DNA of 64,000 nt from Shouchella patagoniensis (GCF_002019705.1 NZ_KV917377.1:2044565-2108564), one strand, 5' to 3'; shown: positions 45,317 to 53,870, counted from the first letter of the stretch. Notes: generated by a model from the sequence alone, not told the origin. Numbers and translations are program-made.

Positions 45317-46090
45317 CTATTTCAAGTCCTCTTTCATTTTATACCTGATTGCAATACAGGAGAATAATAGAATAAAAGCAATCGCCACACTAAATACATG
45401 GATGACATCACTTAGTTGATTAAAATCTTTAATCCGAACAATTGTGTTTACCAACAAATAGGCAGACACATTAAGGTCAGTGAAGAGAGATTCCAATGCA
45501 CCCACAGCCATTCCAAAGACATTTAATGCTAAGATAATCCCCGTAACGATACTCGTCAACATACTTTTAAGAATCATCGTGAGAGACAAGATCACAATTG
45601 AAAATGCCCAGTGAAGTAAAAACTGACCAGCTAGCAATGTGGAAAGGTACCCCAAAGCACCAAGTGTCGCCTGTTGAAAGAAAATGGCTCTTCCAATTAA
45701 ATCAGCAACAACCATAACGAGCATCATAAGCAACGTGAATAGCCCCAAAATCACTATTTTAGAGAGGACAGAATACATTCGTGCACGCTTCATGGAAATA
45801 TAATTTTTATAAAAGCCGGCATTGTATTCACTCATATAAAAATATACACTAAATACCGTTACATATATCAATACCCAGGAAGGCGTTTGAGCCAACATTT
45901 GTTGAATGAATTGACTTTCATTCATATGGCTAATGAGCATGCCACCTTGTTCAACCGGTTGTTCGTATTGCTTTATCATAAAGATGCCGAAGATCTGGAA
46001 AGCAATAAATACGACCAGTAGAATATACATGATTTTGTTGGTTAAGAAGCGGTGTAAATCCATCTTAAACAGATTCATCATTGGATTCAC
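45317..46090 (-). CDS. ABC-2-type permease of an antimicrobial-peptide resistance transporter
   Basis: Membrane protein of 257 aa with about six hydrophobic segments (first at 18-36, ILLVVFIAFQIFGIFMI). The layout resembles BcrB/LanE-G-type permeases. The start overlaps the end of the ATPase gene by 26 bp; ATG codons at 46090, 46081 and 46078 are all possible. With the ATPase at 46065 and the two-component system at 47083-48687 it forms a self-contained resistance module, likely against bacitracin or lantibiotics. The exact drug is not predictable. Confidence 0.8.
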   Translation of the reverse strand: MNPMMNLFKMDLHRFLTNKIMYILLVVFIAFQIFGIFMIKQYEQPVEQGGMLISHMNESQFIQQMLAQTPSWVLIYVTVFSVYFYMSEYNAGFYKNYISMKRARMYSVLSKIVILGLFTLLMMLVMVVADLIGRAIFFQQATLGALGYLSTLLAGQFLLHWAFSIVILSLTMILKSMLTSIVTGIILALNVFGMAVGALESLFTDLNVSAYLLVNTIVRIKDFNQLSDVIHVFSVAIAFILLFSCIAIRYKMKEDLK

Positions 46091-47000
46091 CGTCCTCTTT
46101 CGTTCGCTTCAGAAAGTACTGTTCTAGACTTTGCTTATGCTTCGTAATGGAATGAACGGCAAGCCCATTTTCAATTAAGAGCTTTACCAGTTGATGATTC
46201 GCAACATGTGTATCATAAATAAACAGAGTCTGGGCGTCTATTACCTCGTAATTATTTATATCCAATCGCTGTTCAAGGATAGGTATAGCCGTTCTCACAT
46301 CATCTAGTACGAGTTCAATTCGGTCTTCACATTTAAGCAATAGTTCCTCTTTTGAATGGATCTCGATGATTTCGCCATGATGCAAAATCGCATACTTGGT
46401 TGCGACTCTTGATAACTCTTCGAGGATATGGCTCGAAATAATGATGGTCATCCCTCTTTTATTTAAATCCAAAATCAACTCTCTCATCTCGGCAATGCCT
46501 TGAGGATCTAAACCGTTGATCGGTTCATCTAAGATTAATACGTCTGGACTCCCCATCAATGCGACCGCGATCCCAAGCCTTTGCTTCATTCCCATCGAAT
46601 AGTTTTTGACCTTGGTTTTATTAAACTCGTCTAACCCGACAAGCCTCAATTGTTCGGTAATATGGTTTTTAGGGTTCTTTAGCCCGTAGGAAATCGCCAT
46701 TAAATTCAGATTTTCATAGGCGGTATAATAGGGGAACAAACCAGCTTCCTCAATTAATAGACCCATTCGTTCAAAATAAGCATGATTTTCTTTCACTACG
46801 TGATCAAATAAACGAATTTCTCCAGAAGATGGATAAATCAATCCCCCAATCATCTTTAGTAACGTCGATTTACCAGCCCCATTTCGACCTATTAACCCAA
46901 AAATTTCGCCTTTTATCAATTTAAAATCAGCCTTTTTTACGGCTACTTTTGATTGAAAGTGTTTAGTCAGCTGTTTGACTTCAATAATGATTTCTGACAT
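46065..47000 (-). CDS. ABC transporter ATP-binding protein, BcrA/LanF-type
   Basis: ATPase of 311 aa. Walker A GRNGAGKS (38-45), signature YSMGMKQRL (about 133-141), Walker B VLILDEPINGLDP (about 155-167) and switch His in SSHILEEL. A C-terminal extension of about 90 residues after the nucleotide-binding domain is typical of BcrA-like exporters. I start at ATG 47000 behind AAGGGGAGGG; the frame stays open to 47075. It energises the adjacent six-helix permease and follows the response-regulator gene by 82 bp, where a promoter for the target operon may lie. Confidence 0.88.
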   Translation of the reverse strand: MSEIIIEVKQLTKHFQSKVAVKKADFKLIKGEIFGLIGRNGAGKSTLLKMIGGLIYPSSGEIRLFDHVVKENHAYFERMGLLIEEAGLFPYYTAYENLNLMAISYGLKNPKNHITEQLRLVGLDEFNKTKVKNYSMGMKQRLGIAVALMGSPDVLILDEPINGLDPQGIAEMRELILDLNKRGMTIIISSHILEELSRVATKYAILHHGEIIEIHSKEELLLKCEDRIELVLDDVRTAIPILEQRLDINNYEVIDAQTLFIYDTHVANHQLVKLLIENGLAVHSITKHKQSLEQYFLKRTKEDGESNDESV

Positions 47001-47082
47001 AGTAACCCTCCCCTTAAAGATAACGGTAACGAAAAGAAGCAAATCAATCGTCAAGTAATCGTTAAGAAAGTTCAAAGAAACA

Positions 47083-47766
47083 TTATGGACTTAACCTAAA
47101 GCCAATTCCCCAAACAGTCTCGATATACGCCTCTTCCGTATGAGCTCTTATTTTGTGACGGATGTTACTAATATGAACAGTAATTGTCTTATCTTCCCCT
47201 AAAAATAATTCATCCCAAGCTAGGTGATATAAGTCCTGTTTTGTGAAGACTCGGGTTGGATTTTTTATTAATAGCTCAATGATTTTGTATTCTTTTCTTG
47301 TTACTTTTAACTGAGCATGGTTAATTGTCACGCTTAGCGTATCACTATTCAACGTTAACTGTTTATGCCTATATAAAGAGATGGATTCGACCTTGGCCTT
47401 TCTCTTTAATTGAACATTCATTCTGGCAAGTAACTCTTCCACTTCAAACGGTTTTGTGACATAATCATCCGCTCCTAGACGGAATAAGGTTAATTTATTG
47501 TCTAGTTTTTCTTTAGCCGATAATACAATAACCGGTGTATCACAATTTAATTCCGTTCTTAGTTCACGTATAAAGGTTTCTCCTGATAGACCAGGTAACA
47601 TAAGATCTAATAAAATCAGATCATACACATGGCCAATCACATTCATTTTTCCCTCGCTACCAGAATACGCTTGCGTGCATAAGAAATTCTCTCTACGTAA
47701 CACATCATAAATGATCTTGTTAATATGTTCATCGTCCTCAATAATTAAAATACTCTGCCGATTCAT
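47083..47766 (-). CDS. OmpR-family response regulator
   Basis: A 227-aa regulator. Receiver domain 1-118 with Asp 54 (LLDLMLPG), acidic IIEDD (8-12) and Lys in TKPFEVEELLAR. An OmpR/PhoB winged-helix domain covers about 128-225 (VTRKEYKIIELL, FTKQDLYHLAW, VHISNIRHKI). ATG 47766 is preferred because AAGGTG is 9 nt upstream; ATG 47784 is an alternative that nearly abuts the kinase gene. It probably activates the adjacent ABC transporter operon when the kinase perceives the antibiotic. Confidence 0.88.
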   Translation of the reverse strand: MNRQSILIIEDDEHINKIIYDVLRRENFLCTQAYSGSEGKMNVIGHVYDLILLDLMLPGLSGETFIRELRTELNCDTPVIVLSAKEKLDNKLTLFRLGADDYVTKPFEVEELLARMNVQLKRKAKVESISLYRHKQLTLNSDTLSVTINHAQLKVTRKEYKIIELLIKNPTRVFTKQDLYHLAWDELFLGEDKTITVHISNIRHKIRAHTEEAYIETVWGIGFRLSP

Positions 47767-47787
47767 TTCAAGACACACCTTCATCTC

Positions 47788-48687
47788 TTATTTTGGTTTA
47801 ACAAGAGCCACACTGATACAAAATGAATTCCCTTTCAATTCGGCATAAACGGAACCAGCCATTTTCTCTACAAGTGATTGAACGATTGAAAGTCCAAGTC
47901 CAGAAGAATGGTTGGTGCGTGATAAATCTTCTTTATAAAAACGAGTGAAAACATGATCAGAATGGAGTGAGTGGTTCTGCTTCAGCATATTGTTGAAGTG
48001 AAACAACACCTCATTCTCTTTCTCTTCATAACGAATGGATAAAGCACCTTCGCCATGCAAGAAGTAGTTTCTAATGATGTTTTCCCACACTCTTTCCAAC
48101 GCACTTTCGTTTCCAATAATCACAATCGCTGTTTCGGGAAGTGTAAATATTGGCTCTTCGTCACTTTTGGAAAACTCCTCTACAAACGAAAATAAACTTC
48201 TTTTCAAACCATTGATCACGTCAATCGACTCAAGATCAAACACATAATCCCGGTTTTGCAATTTTGTATACAGAAACAGCTCATCAACAAGCGTTGTAAT
48301 TTGTTTAATTCTTGTCTGGGCCATCTTGACATATTTCGTTTTTTCTTGAGCGTTTTCAGACCGATTCGCTAGTTGAAGGTAACCGTCAAGGGATGTCATT
48401 GGTGTCCGAATATCATGAGAGAGGCTTACAATGGTTGTATTGATTTCTTCGCTTTTTTTTATAAATTGCTGGTTCATGTCTCTTTGGTGCCGAAGCATCG
48501 TATTGCATACATCAATTAATTGAACAATCTCATTTGGCTTCATTTGCGTTTGAATAAACTTGAACGAATCATGCTTTGTGATAAAAGACAGTTGATCGCC
48601 AATCTCTTTAATTTGCTTCTTGTAATACAGTACATATACGGTTTGAATGATAAGTGCACTAGATAAAAGTACGAGGGCGATAAGCAT
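47788..48687 (-). CDS. Small sensor histidine kinase linked to a peptide-resistance ABC system
   Basis: A 299-aa kinase with one clear membrane helix at residues 2-22 and almost no extracytoplasmic domain. His 91 lies in SLSHDIRTPMTSLDGY; the ATP-binding domain contains NIIRNYFLHGE (a divergent N box) and SSGLGLSIVQSL. ATG 48687 has GAGGAAGG upstream; a further ATG at 48732 is in frame. Such short kinases, as in lantibiotic-protection loci, usually sense through their transporter or membrane helices rather than a ligand-binding domain (inference). Confidence 0.85.
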   Translation of the reverse strand: MLIALVLLSSALIIQTVYVLYYKKQIKEIGDQLSFITKHDSFKFIQTQMKPNEIVQLIDVCNTMLRHQRDMNQQFIKKSEEINTTIVSLSHDIRTPMTSLDGYLQLANRSENAQEKTKYVKMAQTRIKQITTLVDELFLYTKLQNRDYVFDLESIDVINGLKRSLFSFVEEFSKSDEEPIFTLPETAIVIIGNESALERVWENIIRNYFLHGEGALSIRYEEKENEVLFHFNNMLKQNHSLHSDHVFTRFYKEDLSRTNHSSGLGLSIVQSLVEKMAGSVYAELKGNSFCISVALVKPK

Positions 48688-48880
48688 TGGTTTACTTCCT
48701 TCCTCATCTATTTTGACTCTATCAGTATTCATTAGCCATGATTCATTGTTTCCATTATACGTTGTTTTCTAGTGTTTTTTACGAACTTTTATCAATCACT
48801 GGCCATTGGTTGATGAAGGCGATTCGATGCAAAAAAAACTTTCCTCTGCGAAGGGAAAGTTTCACCGTAACGACAATCAA

Positions 48881-49579
48881 TCATTCTCCTAAAAAACGCG
48901 CATCCATTGTCGTTTCAACACTTTCAGTTCCTTCAATGTCGACATAATAGCTTGATGCACCCTTTCTGGAAGAAACAATTTTCTGCAAGTCTTGATCAAT
49001 ATAATGAAGCGCAACTCCATCATCAGCAGCGATTCCTGGCTTTACTTTCTTCTCTTCAATCAGTCGCCTATAAGCTGGCCTGCGCTCTTCTTCCCCGTCA
49101 TAATGAGGACAATGACTTCCTTTCAATAACCCAAGACCGTTTATAGGTTCCAACCGATCTCCGTATGAATCCGTCACACCTTCTTCAAACCAACAAATCG
49201 ATCCAGCACTTAAGCCTGTTAAAATGACACCATTATGCCAGGCTTGCATTAATGCTTGGTCGATGCCCCATTCTTTCCATAAAATTATGAGGTTTTTCGT
49301 ATTGCCTCCCCCTACATAAATAATGTCCTTATCAAGAATGTACGCTTCCAAGTCTCGCGTTGGCGGCTTAAAAAGCGATAAATGCGACGGTTCACATTCT
49401 TTTGATGTAAACGCATGATAAAAACGTTGAACATAATCAGCAGAATCGCCACTCGCTGTTGGAAAAAAACACACCTTCGGGTTTCCTACTTTCGCCTGCG
49501 CCAATATGTAATCATCAAGAAGTGGGTTCTCTGGTTCCATCGAGAAGCCGCCTCCACCAAGTGCAATGATCTGTTTCAT
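48881..49579 (-). CDS. Peptidase E (S51 family)
   Basis: Serine peptidase of 232 aa, related to Asp-dipeptidase PepE. The nucleophile elbow GLSAGS has Ser 124; GGGNT (90-94) and the late AADDGVALHYID supply the other active-site region. The opening IALGGGGFSMEPENP is a family signature. GGAGG is well placed before ATG 49579. It is a cytosolic enzyme that probably cleaves Asp-X dipeptides. Monocistronic, just upstream of the toxin-antitoxin locus and pointing away from it. Confidence 0.88.
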   Translation of the reverse strand: MKQIIALGGGGFSMEPENPLLDDYILAQAKVGNPKVCFFPTASGDSADYVQRFYHAFTSKECEPSHLSLFKPPTRDLEAYILDKDIIYVGGGNTKNLIILWKEWGIDQALMQAWHNGVILTGLSAGSICWFEEGVTDSYGDRLEPINGLGLLKGSHCPHYDGEEERRPAYRRLIEEKKVKPGIAADDGVALHYIDQDLQKIVSSRKGASSYYVDIEGTESVETTMDARFLGE

Positions 49580-49676
49580 TCATATCCCTCCAGTCAAACA
49601 ACTGTACATAAATACTACACGAATCATTTTAAAAAGACACACATCTCGATTGTTCTTAAAAGCTGTCGCGAAACAA

Positions 49677-49703
49677 GAGCATGCACCATTTTGGTACATG
49701 CTC
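49677..49703. repeat. Stem-loop upstream of the toxin promoter
   Basis: GAGCATG-C-ACC/GGT-A-CATGCTC with an ATTTT centre: 10 paired bases with one mismatch. It lies between peptidase E and the toxin promoter; no T tract, role unknown. Confidence 0.45.
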
Positions 49704-49762
49704 TCGCTTCACTATTGGTTAAAGCGAGTTTTGAATCTAGTAAACATTGCATTAAATCGTGG

Positions 49763-49768
49763 TATACT
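49763..49768 (+). promoter_or_regulatory. Extended -10 promoter of the toxin gene
   Basis: TGGTATACT supplies a TGn extension and a -10 of TATACT. The -35 region 17 nt upstream is poor, which is common with extended -10 promoters. Transcription would start near 49775, giving a leader of about 60 nt before the toxin ORF. Confidence 0.6.
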
Positions 49769-49833
49769 AATCGTAAGTATAAACAGACGGCTCAATGGGC
49801 GGCGACACTCCTAATTGAAAGGGGGTGTTTGTC

Positions 49834-49941
49834 TTGTCACTTTTCGAAGCAATTTCTTTAGTAATCACTGTCGCATCGAGCACAGCCATGTTCATTATTG
49901 GATTGATTACGTTGTTTTTGCTTCTTAAAAATGACAAATAG
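49834..49941 (+). CDS. Hol_Tox-type small membrane toxin (type I toxin)
   Basis: A 35-aa peptide beginning at TTG 49834, 8-9 nt after AAAGGGGG. The sequence runs MSLFEAISLVITVASSTAMF, then IIGLITLFLLLKNDK. This matches the putative holin-like toxin family (MS-x-YEALSLMI start, one hydrophobic helix, short charged tail) that includes TxpA-type toxins of type I toxin-antitoxin systems. The stop codon is inside the terminator stem. A predicted antisense RNA overlaps its 3' end. It presumably damages the membrane when free of antitoxin. Too short for standard gene finders. Confidence 0.8.
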   Translation: MSLFEAISLVITVASSTAMFIIGLITLFLLLKNDK

Positions 49942-49980
49942 CCCCTAGAGCCTAGCAACTCAATACAGGGGCTATTTTTG
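49939..49980. terminator. Terminator shared by toxin and antitoxin
   Basis: Eight-bp stem TAGCCCCT/AGGGGCTA with a 20-nt loop and T5 on the plus strand; the reverse strand ends in a T-rich run too. Confidence 0.75.
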
Positions 49981-50022
49981 TATCACTTTAGCGCCAACCT
50001 TTGGGTTGACTACTCTGTTTTC

Positions 50023-50065
50023 GCCTATATGGTTGTGGTGGCCACCACATTCATATAGGCTTTTT
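50023..50065. terminator. Long hairpin within the antitoxin region
   Basis: GCCTATATG pairs with CATATAGGC, and inside a 3-nt internal loop GTGGTGG pairs with CCACCAC. T5 follows on the plus strand. It would form a stable structure at the 5' end of the antisense RNA and a terminator for plus-strand transcripts. Confidence 0.7.
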
Positions 50066-50299
50066 CAGTATTGTCTAATTGCTTTTAGTTTATGCCTTTC
50101 CCGCTTTTCTGTCAACAATCCCCCGCTAGTTCTGCACCGTATCTTTTGTTAAACAAAGACAATTTGTGTTTAACTTCACATGTATATAAAAATAATTGAG
50201 AAAGCACTGGTCATTAAATTCTCTTAACTGCCCACAACTATAACGAAGCAAGAGAGACGCTCTCTTTCTACCAAGAACGTCTCCTGTTATCATTTGATT

Positions 50300-50755
50300 A
50301 AATTGGTTACGTGGAATGGACTACAGATACTCTGGGTGTTGATGCCGAGTACAACCAAATAAGTAACAACCTGACACCAAGCTTCTCAAGAACTCGAAAT
50401 GAAGCACGATTCCAAGAGCGAACCGTTGACCATAGCCGTTTTCGTTCAGTAGCAACCGCCGCTTCCATAATAGCTGAAACAGCCTTTAGTTGCATAGCCA
50501 TTACCATGGACTCTTTGAAACAATTCATACGCGATTTCTGGTTCTTCTAATGTAGAACGACCAATAATTAATCCACAATAACCAATAAAATCTTCTTCCT
50601 CTTTCCGGCGAACCGTGAGTAAACTTATACCGTTTTCAAATGCCTTCTCTCGAAAAGAAAGAACTTACTTTTGTGCGTCTTCATTGGACGGCTTAGCTCT
50701 TCCACGTTCTACAACAAGCTCTCGATACCAGCTTGCATCTGATTCTACCCACATA
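50300..50755 (-). pseudogene. GNAT acetyltransferase pseudogene
   Basis: Read leftwards from ATG 50755, the sequence gives WVESDASWYRELVVERGRAK, then AFENGISLLTVRRKEEDFIG, YCGLIIGRSTLEEPEIAYEL, FQRVHGNGYATK and finally LWSTVRSWNRASFRVLEKLG. That is a RimJ/RimL-type acetyltransferase. A stop and at least two frameshifts separate these pieces, so no intact protein is made. It lies directly beyond the toxin-antitoxin locus. Confidence 0.75.
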
Positions 50756-50844
50756 TTTAAATATATAACTTAACATGCATAGAAGGAAATGTAGTTGTCA
50801 TGTTTGCCTTCACGTTTGATTTGGGTTTTTCGCAAGACAGAATC

Positions 50845-51423
50845 TCAACTAACCTTCGTAGCAATGATCAATCCAGTTGACCAATTAAGTTTTGTAATCG
50901 CTAAGTTTGAATTGGATTCTATCACATTGATTAGTTTAATAATCTTTTCGTGATGCTCTATTGGCCAATCCTCTTGAGGAAGCAGATCATCAATTACATA
51001 CAGGCCCCCTTCTTTTAATAAAGCCAGTGTTTCTTCTAATAAACTAAGTTTTCCGGGCCATGTATCCGCAAAAATAAAATCAAAAGTTTGTCGATGCAAA
51101 GACTTAATTAGCTCTCCCCCGTCACCAGTCACAAACTCCACTCGAGAATCACTACTTAAATAGTTTTTGGCGATTCTATGTAAATCACCATCGATTTCAT
51201 TTGTAATCAAAGTCGAATGCTTGTCCATCCCTTCCAGTATCCAACTTGTAGAAAAACCCGCCCCTGTGCCCAATTCAAGAAATCGGCCATTCCTCTTCGT
51301 AGCAGCAAGAGTCCTCAGTAAACTTCCAGTCTCATAGTCACAGTTCATCGTAAAACCGACTTCCTTTACCTCTTTCATTATTTCTTTAGCTATACTTGGT
51401 GGACTTATAGTAAACTCATGCAT
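50845..51423 (-). CDS. O-methyltransferase-like SAM-dependent methyltransferase
   Basis: Class I methyltransferase of 192 aa. SAM loop FLELGTGAGFSTSWI (about 48-62), acidic residue after strand 2 in TNEIDGD (about 74-80), DGGELI for the adenine contact, and DFIFADTWPGK (about 114-124) for the metal/substrate side. The order and length resemble catechol-O-methyltransferase-like (family 3) proteins. CAGGAGG precedes ATG 51423. Substrate unknown; it stands alone beside two nucleotidyltransferase genes. Confidence 0.85.
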   Translation of the reverse strand: MHEFTISPPSIAKEIMKEVKEVGFTMNCDYETGSLLRTLAATKRNGRFLELGTGAGFSTSWILEGMDKHSTLITNEIDGDLHRIAKNYLSSDSRVEFVTGDGGELIKSLHRQTFDFIFADTWPGKLSLLEETLALLKEGGLYVIDDLLPQEDWPIEHHEKIIKLINVIESNSNLAITKLNWSTGLIIATKVS

Positions 51424-51652
51424 TAACTTTCCTCCTGTCTAAACTGCTGATTAAGATCAACGCTCCTATTTATTGTTCCATTCAAAACCTGCACATTCCT
51501 TCCTGTAATTTATCTTGCAGCCATTGGAAACAGTTAAAAAGCCAGATGCACTCAGCATTAAACGATTGAATATTTCAAAAAATTACATTATGCTATGTAG
51601 AACATTCGAATAGCGAGAAAGAATGGTTAAGAAGAAAGGACGGAGTAAGATA

Positions 51653-52456
51653 ATGACACATTTACGAGCTGGATACGGGTTGGACGCGGATGGCTTCATT
51701 ATAAGCGACGTCGGTTTAGATAAGATCGATCAAGCTTACTTACTATGCATACAAGACTCTGCTGAAAAGCTTGCAACGTTATTTCCACATCAATTGCATA
51801 GTGTTTATGTTTATGGCAGTGTCGCAAGAGGAGAGGCTGTGGTCATTAAGTCAGATTTAGACCTTCTCGTTCTTTTTAATGAAACATTAACTACAGAGGA
51901 ATTAACGGAGTTAAAGACACTTACAAGCGCTTTGTCGCAAGACTATCAATCTCTCGTTCGCGATGTTGGCATCGCCGTTGCCTACTACGACTATGTAGTT
52001 GATCCAGAGAATTACGACGAACAAGCATTCATTAAGGAACTCTGTGTTTGTATCCACGGAGAGGATATTCGCACTCGCTTTGGCCCTTACAAGCTCACAT
52101 CGGAGATCGCTATCCGCTTTAATGGCGATATTCGCGAAGTTCTCGCTAGGACGATCATTCAATTAAAATCTGCTTCCACAGAGGAGCACCACATTCGTGT
52201 ACAAGGCTTTGCGCGCAAGCTTATTCGAACATACTATTCAATGGTGATGGCACGCTCTCAGATTTGGACGACTAGACTTAACGAGCAGGCAGATGTTTTT
52301 CTTCACTATTATCCTCTTAAGAAATCAGTTATTCGCACTTTGTTAACATGGATCGAGGAACCACCGACAGACCGTGAACAAATACTAGCTCTTTTTCAAA
52401 GCGAAGGGGAGTGGGCTAGTCTGAACTTCGAACAAGAAGCTCGGGTGACTTCATGA
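51653..52456 (+). CDS. Nucleotidyltransferase-domain protein, aminoglycoside-modifying type
   Basis: A 267-aa protein with a Pol-beta-like domain: YVYGSVARGEAVVIKSDLDL (about 52-71) holds the GS motif and metal-binding Asp 68/Asp 70. The C-terminal helical half (150-260) may bind substrate. Members of this broad group include aminoglycoside adenylyltransferases, but many have no shown resistance role. ATG 51653 follows GGAG; ATG 51623 in frame is an alternative. TATGCT near 51592 is a likely -10. Resistance is a hypothesis. Confidence 0.75.
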   Translation: MTHLRAGYGLDADGFIISDVGLDKIDQAYLLCIQDSAEKLATLFPHQLHSVYVYGSVARGEAVVIKSDLDLLVLFNETLTTEELTELKTLTSALSQDYQSLVRDVGIAVAYYDYVVDPENYDEQAFIKELCVCIHGEDIRTRFGPYKLTSEIAIRFNGDIREVLARTIIQLKSASTEEHHIRVQGFARKLIRTYYSMVMARSQIWTTRLNEQADVFLHYYPLKKSVIRTLLTWIEEPPTDREQILALFQSEGEWASLNFEQEARVTS

Positions 52457-52633
52457 GTGCATCCTATCACGTTTAAATAACTCTATTTAAAATCTCTTGC
52501 ACACATCGCCAAATCATACAGTCCTTTGTTTTTTGGTCAAGAGAATCCTAAATCGAGCTTTTTAATGTTCATTGATTTCGTATCTATTCCTTTGTTATGC
52601 TAATTGAGATTCTAACATGAAGGGGGCACGATT
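52457..52633. promoter_or_regulatory. Promoter of the Lnu-like gene and its leader
   Basis: TTGATT (52572-52577), 18 nt, TATGCT (52596-52601) form a SigA-type promoter. Transcription from about 52608 would give a leader of about 105 nt that contains a 19-codon ORF and a hairpin before the lincosamide-type gene. Confidence 0.55.
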
Positions 52634-52693
52634 ATGTGTTGTTCATGTTTTCCAGTGGTTAATAACTCCTTATCTGACACTATAAAAATATAG
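52634..52693 (+). CDS. Candidate 19-aa leader peptide upstream of the Lnu-like gene
   Basis: ATG 52634 lies 8 nt after AGGGGGC and opens a Cys-rich short peptide (MCCSCFPVVNNSLSDTIKI) that ends at TAG 52691. The ORF ends inside a hairpin (TATCT..ACTATA/TATAGT.AGATA, about 52671-52699) located just before the ribosome-binding site of the next gene. Short leader peptides of this kind control several ribosome-targeting antibiotic resistance genes by stalling. That role here is inference. Confidence 0.45.
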   Translation: MCCSCFPVVNNSLSDTIKI

Positions 52694-52712
52694 TAGATAA
52701 AGGAGAGAGTGC

Positions 52713-53519
52713 ATGTTAATTCAAGAAGAAATGATCCAAAAAGTAAAAGATAAATGCAAACGTGATGATACAGTTGTTTCGGCAATGATGTATGGTTCGT
52801 TTACTAAAGGCGAAGGCGATATCTATTCAGATATTGAATTCTATCTCTTTGTCAATAATGCGGAATATGATGTTTTTGATTCGTTGAAATGGATTTCAAC
52901 ATTAGATCCAGTCGATTTATTCTTTGTTAATGAGTACGGGACGGAAGTAGTCGTCTTTAACAATATGGTACGGGGCGAGTTTCATTTCCTCCCAGAAGAG
53001 CAAATAGAAATCATAAGATCGTTTAAACCAACAGGTGTTTTTCCTGATACGGGTTCTATGTTCATTTATGACTCAACGAATAAATTAAAACCCTTATTGG
53101 ATTATTTAGGCGGCGCAGGACCAGATAGAAAAACAAACGAGAATGTTAATTTCGCTTTTAATCATTACGTCAATGCTTGGTTGATGGGGATTAATGTATT
53201 AAAAAGAGGGGAACACGCACGTTCATTGGATGTTTTATCACAGGTTCAAAAATACACGCTACAACTAATGAGAGTTGAAGGAAATACGGTGGAGCGGTGG
53301 TTAAACGGCACTAAAAATCTTGAAGAAGATTTATCTCAACAATCATACAAGGATTACGCTTCGATCACAGCTAAACTTAACCACAAGGAAATCCTACGTG
53401 CATATCAGCATTCACTAACGTTAATAGAAAGTCTCTATTTGACTTTACGCCACCGATATAAAGTAGATCTAAACGAAAGACTGATTAAGAAGCTATACGA
53501 TTATGTAAACAACTCTTAA
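52713..53519 (+). CDS. Lincosamide nucleotidyltransferase-like protein (Lnu(B/F/G) type)
   Basis: A 268-aa nucleotidyltransferase. AMMYGSFTKGEGDIYSDIEF (about 24-43) has the GS motif and metal-binding Asp 40/Glu 42. The downstream LFFVNEYGTEVVVFNN and VRGEFHFLPEE strongly recall the Lnu(B)/Lnu(F) lincosamide nucleotidyltransferases, which adenylylate lincomycin and clindamycin. AAAGGAGAG precedes the ATG. A leader ORF and a hairpin lie just upstream. The resemblance is from memory of the family; resistance would need testing. Confidence 0.8.
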   Translation: MLIQEEMIQKVKDKCKRDDTVVSAMMYGSFTKGEGDIYSDIEFYLFVNNAEYDVFDSLKWISTLDPVDLFFVNEYGTEVVVFNNMVRGEFHFLPEEQIEIIRSFKPTGVFPDTGSMFIYDSTNKLKPLLDYLGGAGPDRKTNENVNFAFNHYVNAWLMGINVLKRGEHARSLDVLSQVQKYTLQLMRVEGNTVERWLNGTKNLEEDLSQQSYKDYASITAKLNHKEILRAYQHSLTLIESLYLTLRHRYKVDLNERLIKKLYDYVNNS

Positions 53520-53539
53520 TGAGTTAATTTGACGAATTT

Positions 53540-53576
53540 AAAGAACAACCTTTTTTCTATAAGGTTGTTCTTTTTC
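53540..53576 (+). terminator. Terminator of the Lnu-like gene
   Basis: Perfect 13-bp stem AAAGAACAACCTT/AAGGTTGTTCTTT with a TTTTCTAT loop and following T residues, 20 nt after the stop codon. Confidence 0.92.
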
Positions 53577-53689
53577 GCGCTTATCTATCTGGTCTCTTTC
53601 CTTTAAGTAAGAAAGGTGTCGATAGAGGATTCTCTTTTTCGAAGTATAAGAACGAGGAGTTTGGCCTGGGGATGCGGAAAGGTGATGCG

Positions 53690-53870
53690 GAACGTAGGAT
53701 TTACTTCGAACAGGTGGAGATTTCACCGATTAATGTGGAGATTCGAGAAGAAAATGTGGAGATTCAAACGATTAATACGGAGATTACCTCGAAAAATACA
53801 AAGATTTAATCCTAAATACGGCAATTAATTATAGAACGTGGAGATGACTTCAAGATTGCGAGGATTATGT
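53690..53870 (+). repeat. Array of ~21-bp repeats (GTGGAGATT type)
   Basis: At least seven degenerate units: four of exactly 21 bp (GTGGAGATT or ACGGAGATT followed by a 12-nt variable part ending AAT), then about three of 20 bp. Units start near 53712, 53733, 53754 and 53775. The core is the same as the 143-bp repeat at 16981 read on its minus strand. It fills the gap between the Lnu-like gene and the ABC operon. The 7-residue periodic frame across it (MWRFEKK-type) is not considered coding. Confidence 0.75.

Larger units (their letters stand above)
49930..50080 (-). ncRNA. Predicted RatA-like antisense antitoxin RNA
   Basis: A strong minus-strand promoter, TTGACA (50115-50110), 17 nt, TAAACT (50092-50087), points back at the toxin gene. 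Transcription from about 50080 would run through a long hairpin (50023-50060) and a short AACC/GGTT stem. It would meet the toxin terminator (49939-49974), whose other strand also forms a stem followed by T-rich sequence, so the RNA would be antisense to the toxin mRNA 3' end. This is the layout of txpA/ratA. Ends are estimates. Confidence 0.65.

Noticed and set aside
53616-53828. Trp/Arg-rich 70-codon frame
   Set aside because: By-product of the 21-bp repeat array; no ribosome-binding site.
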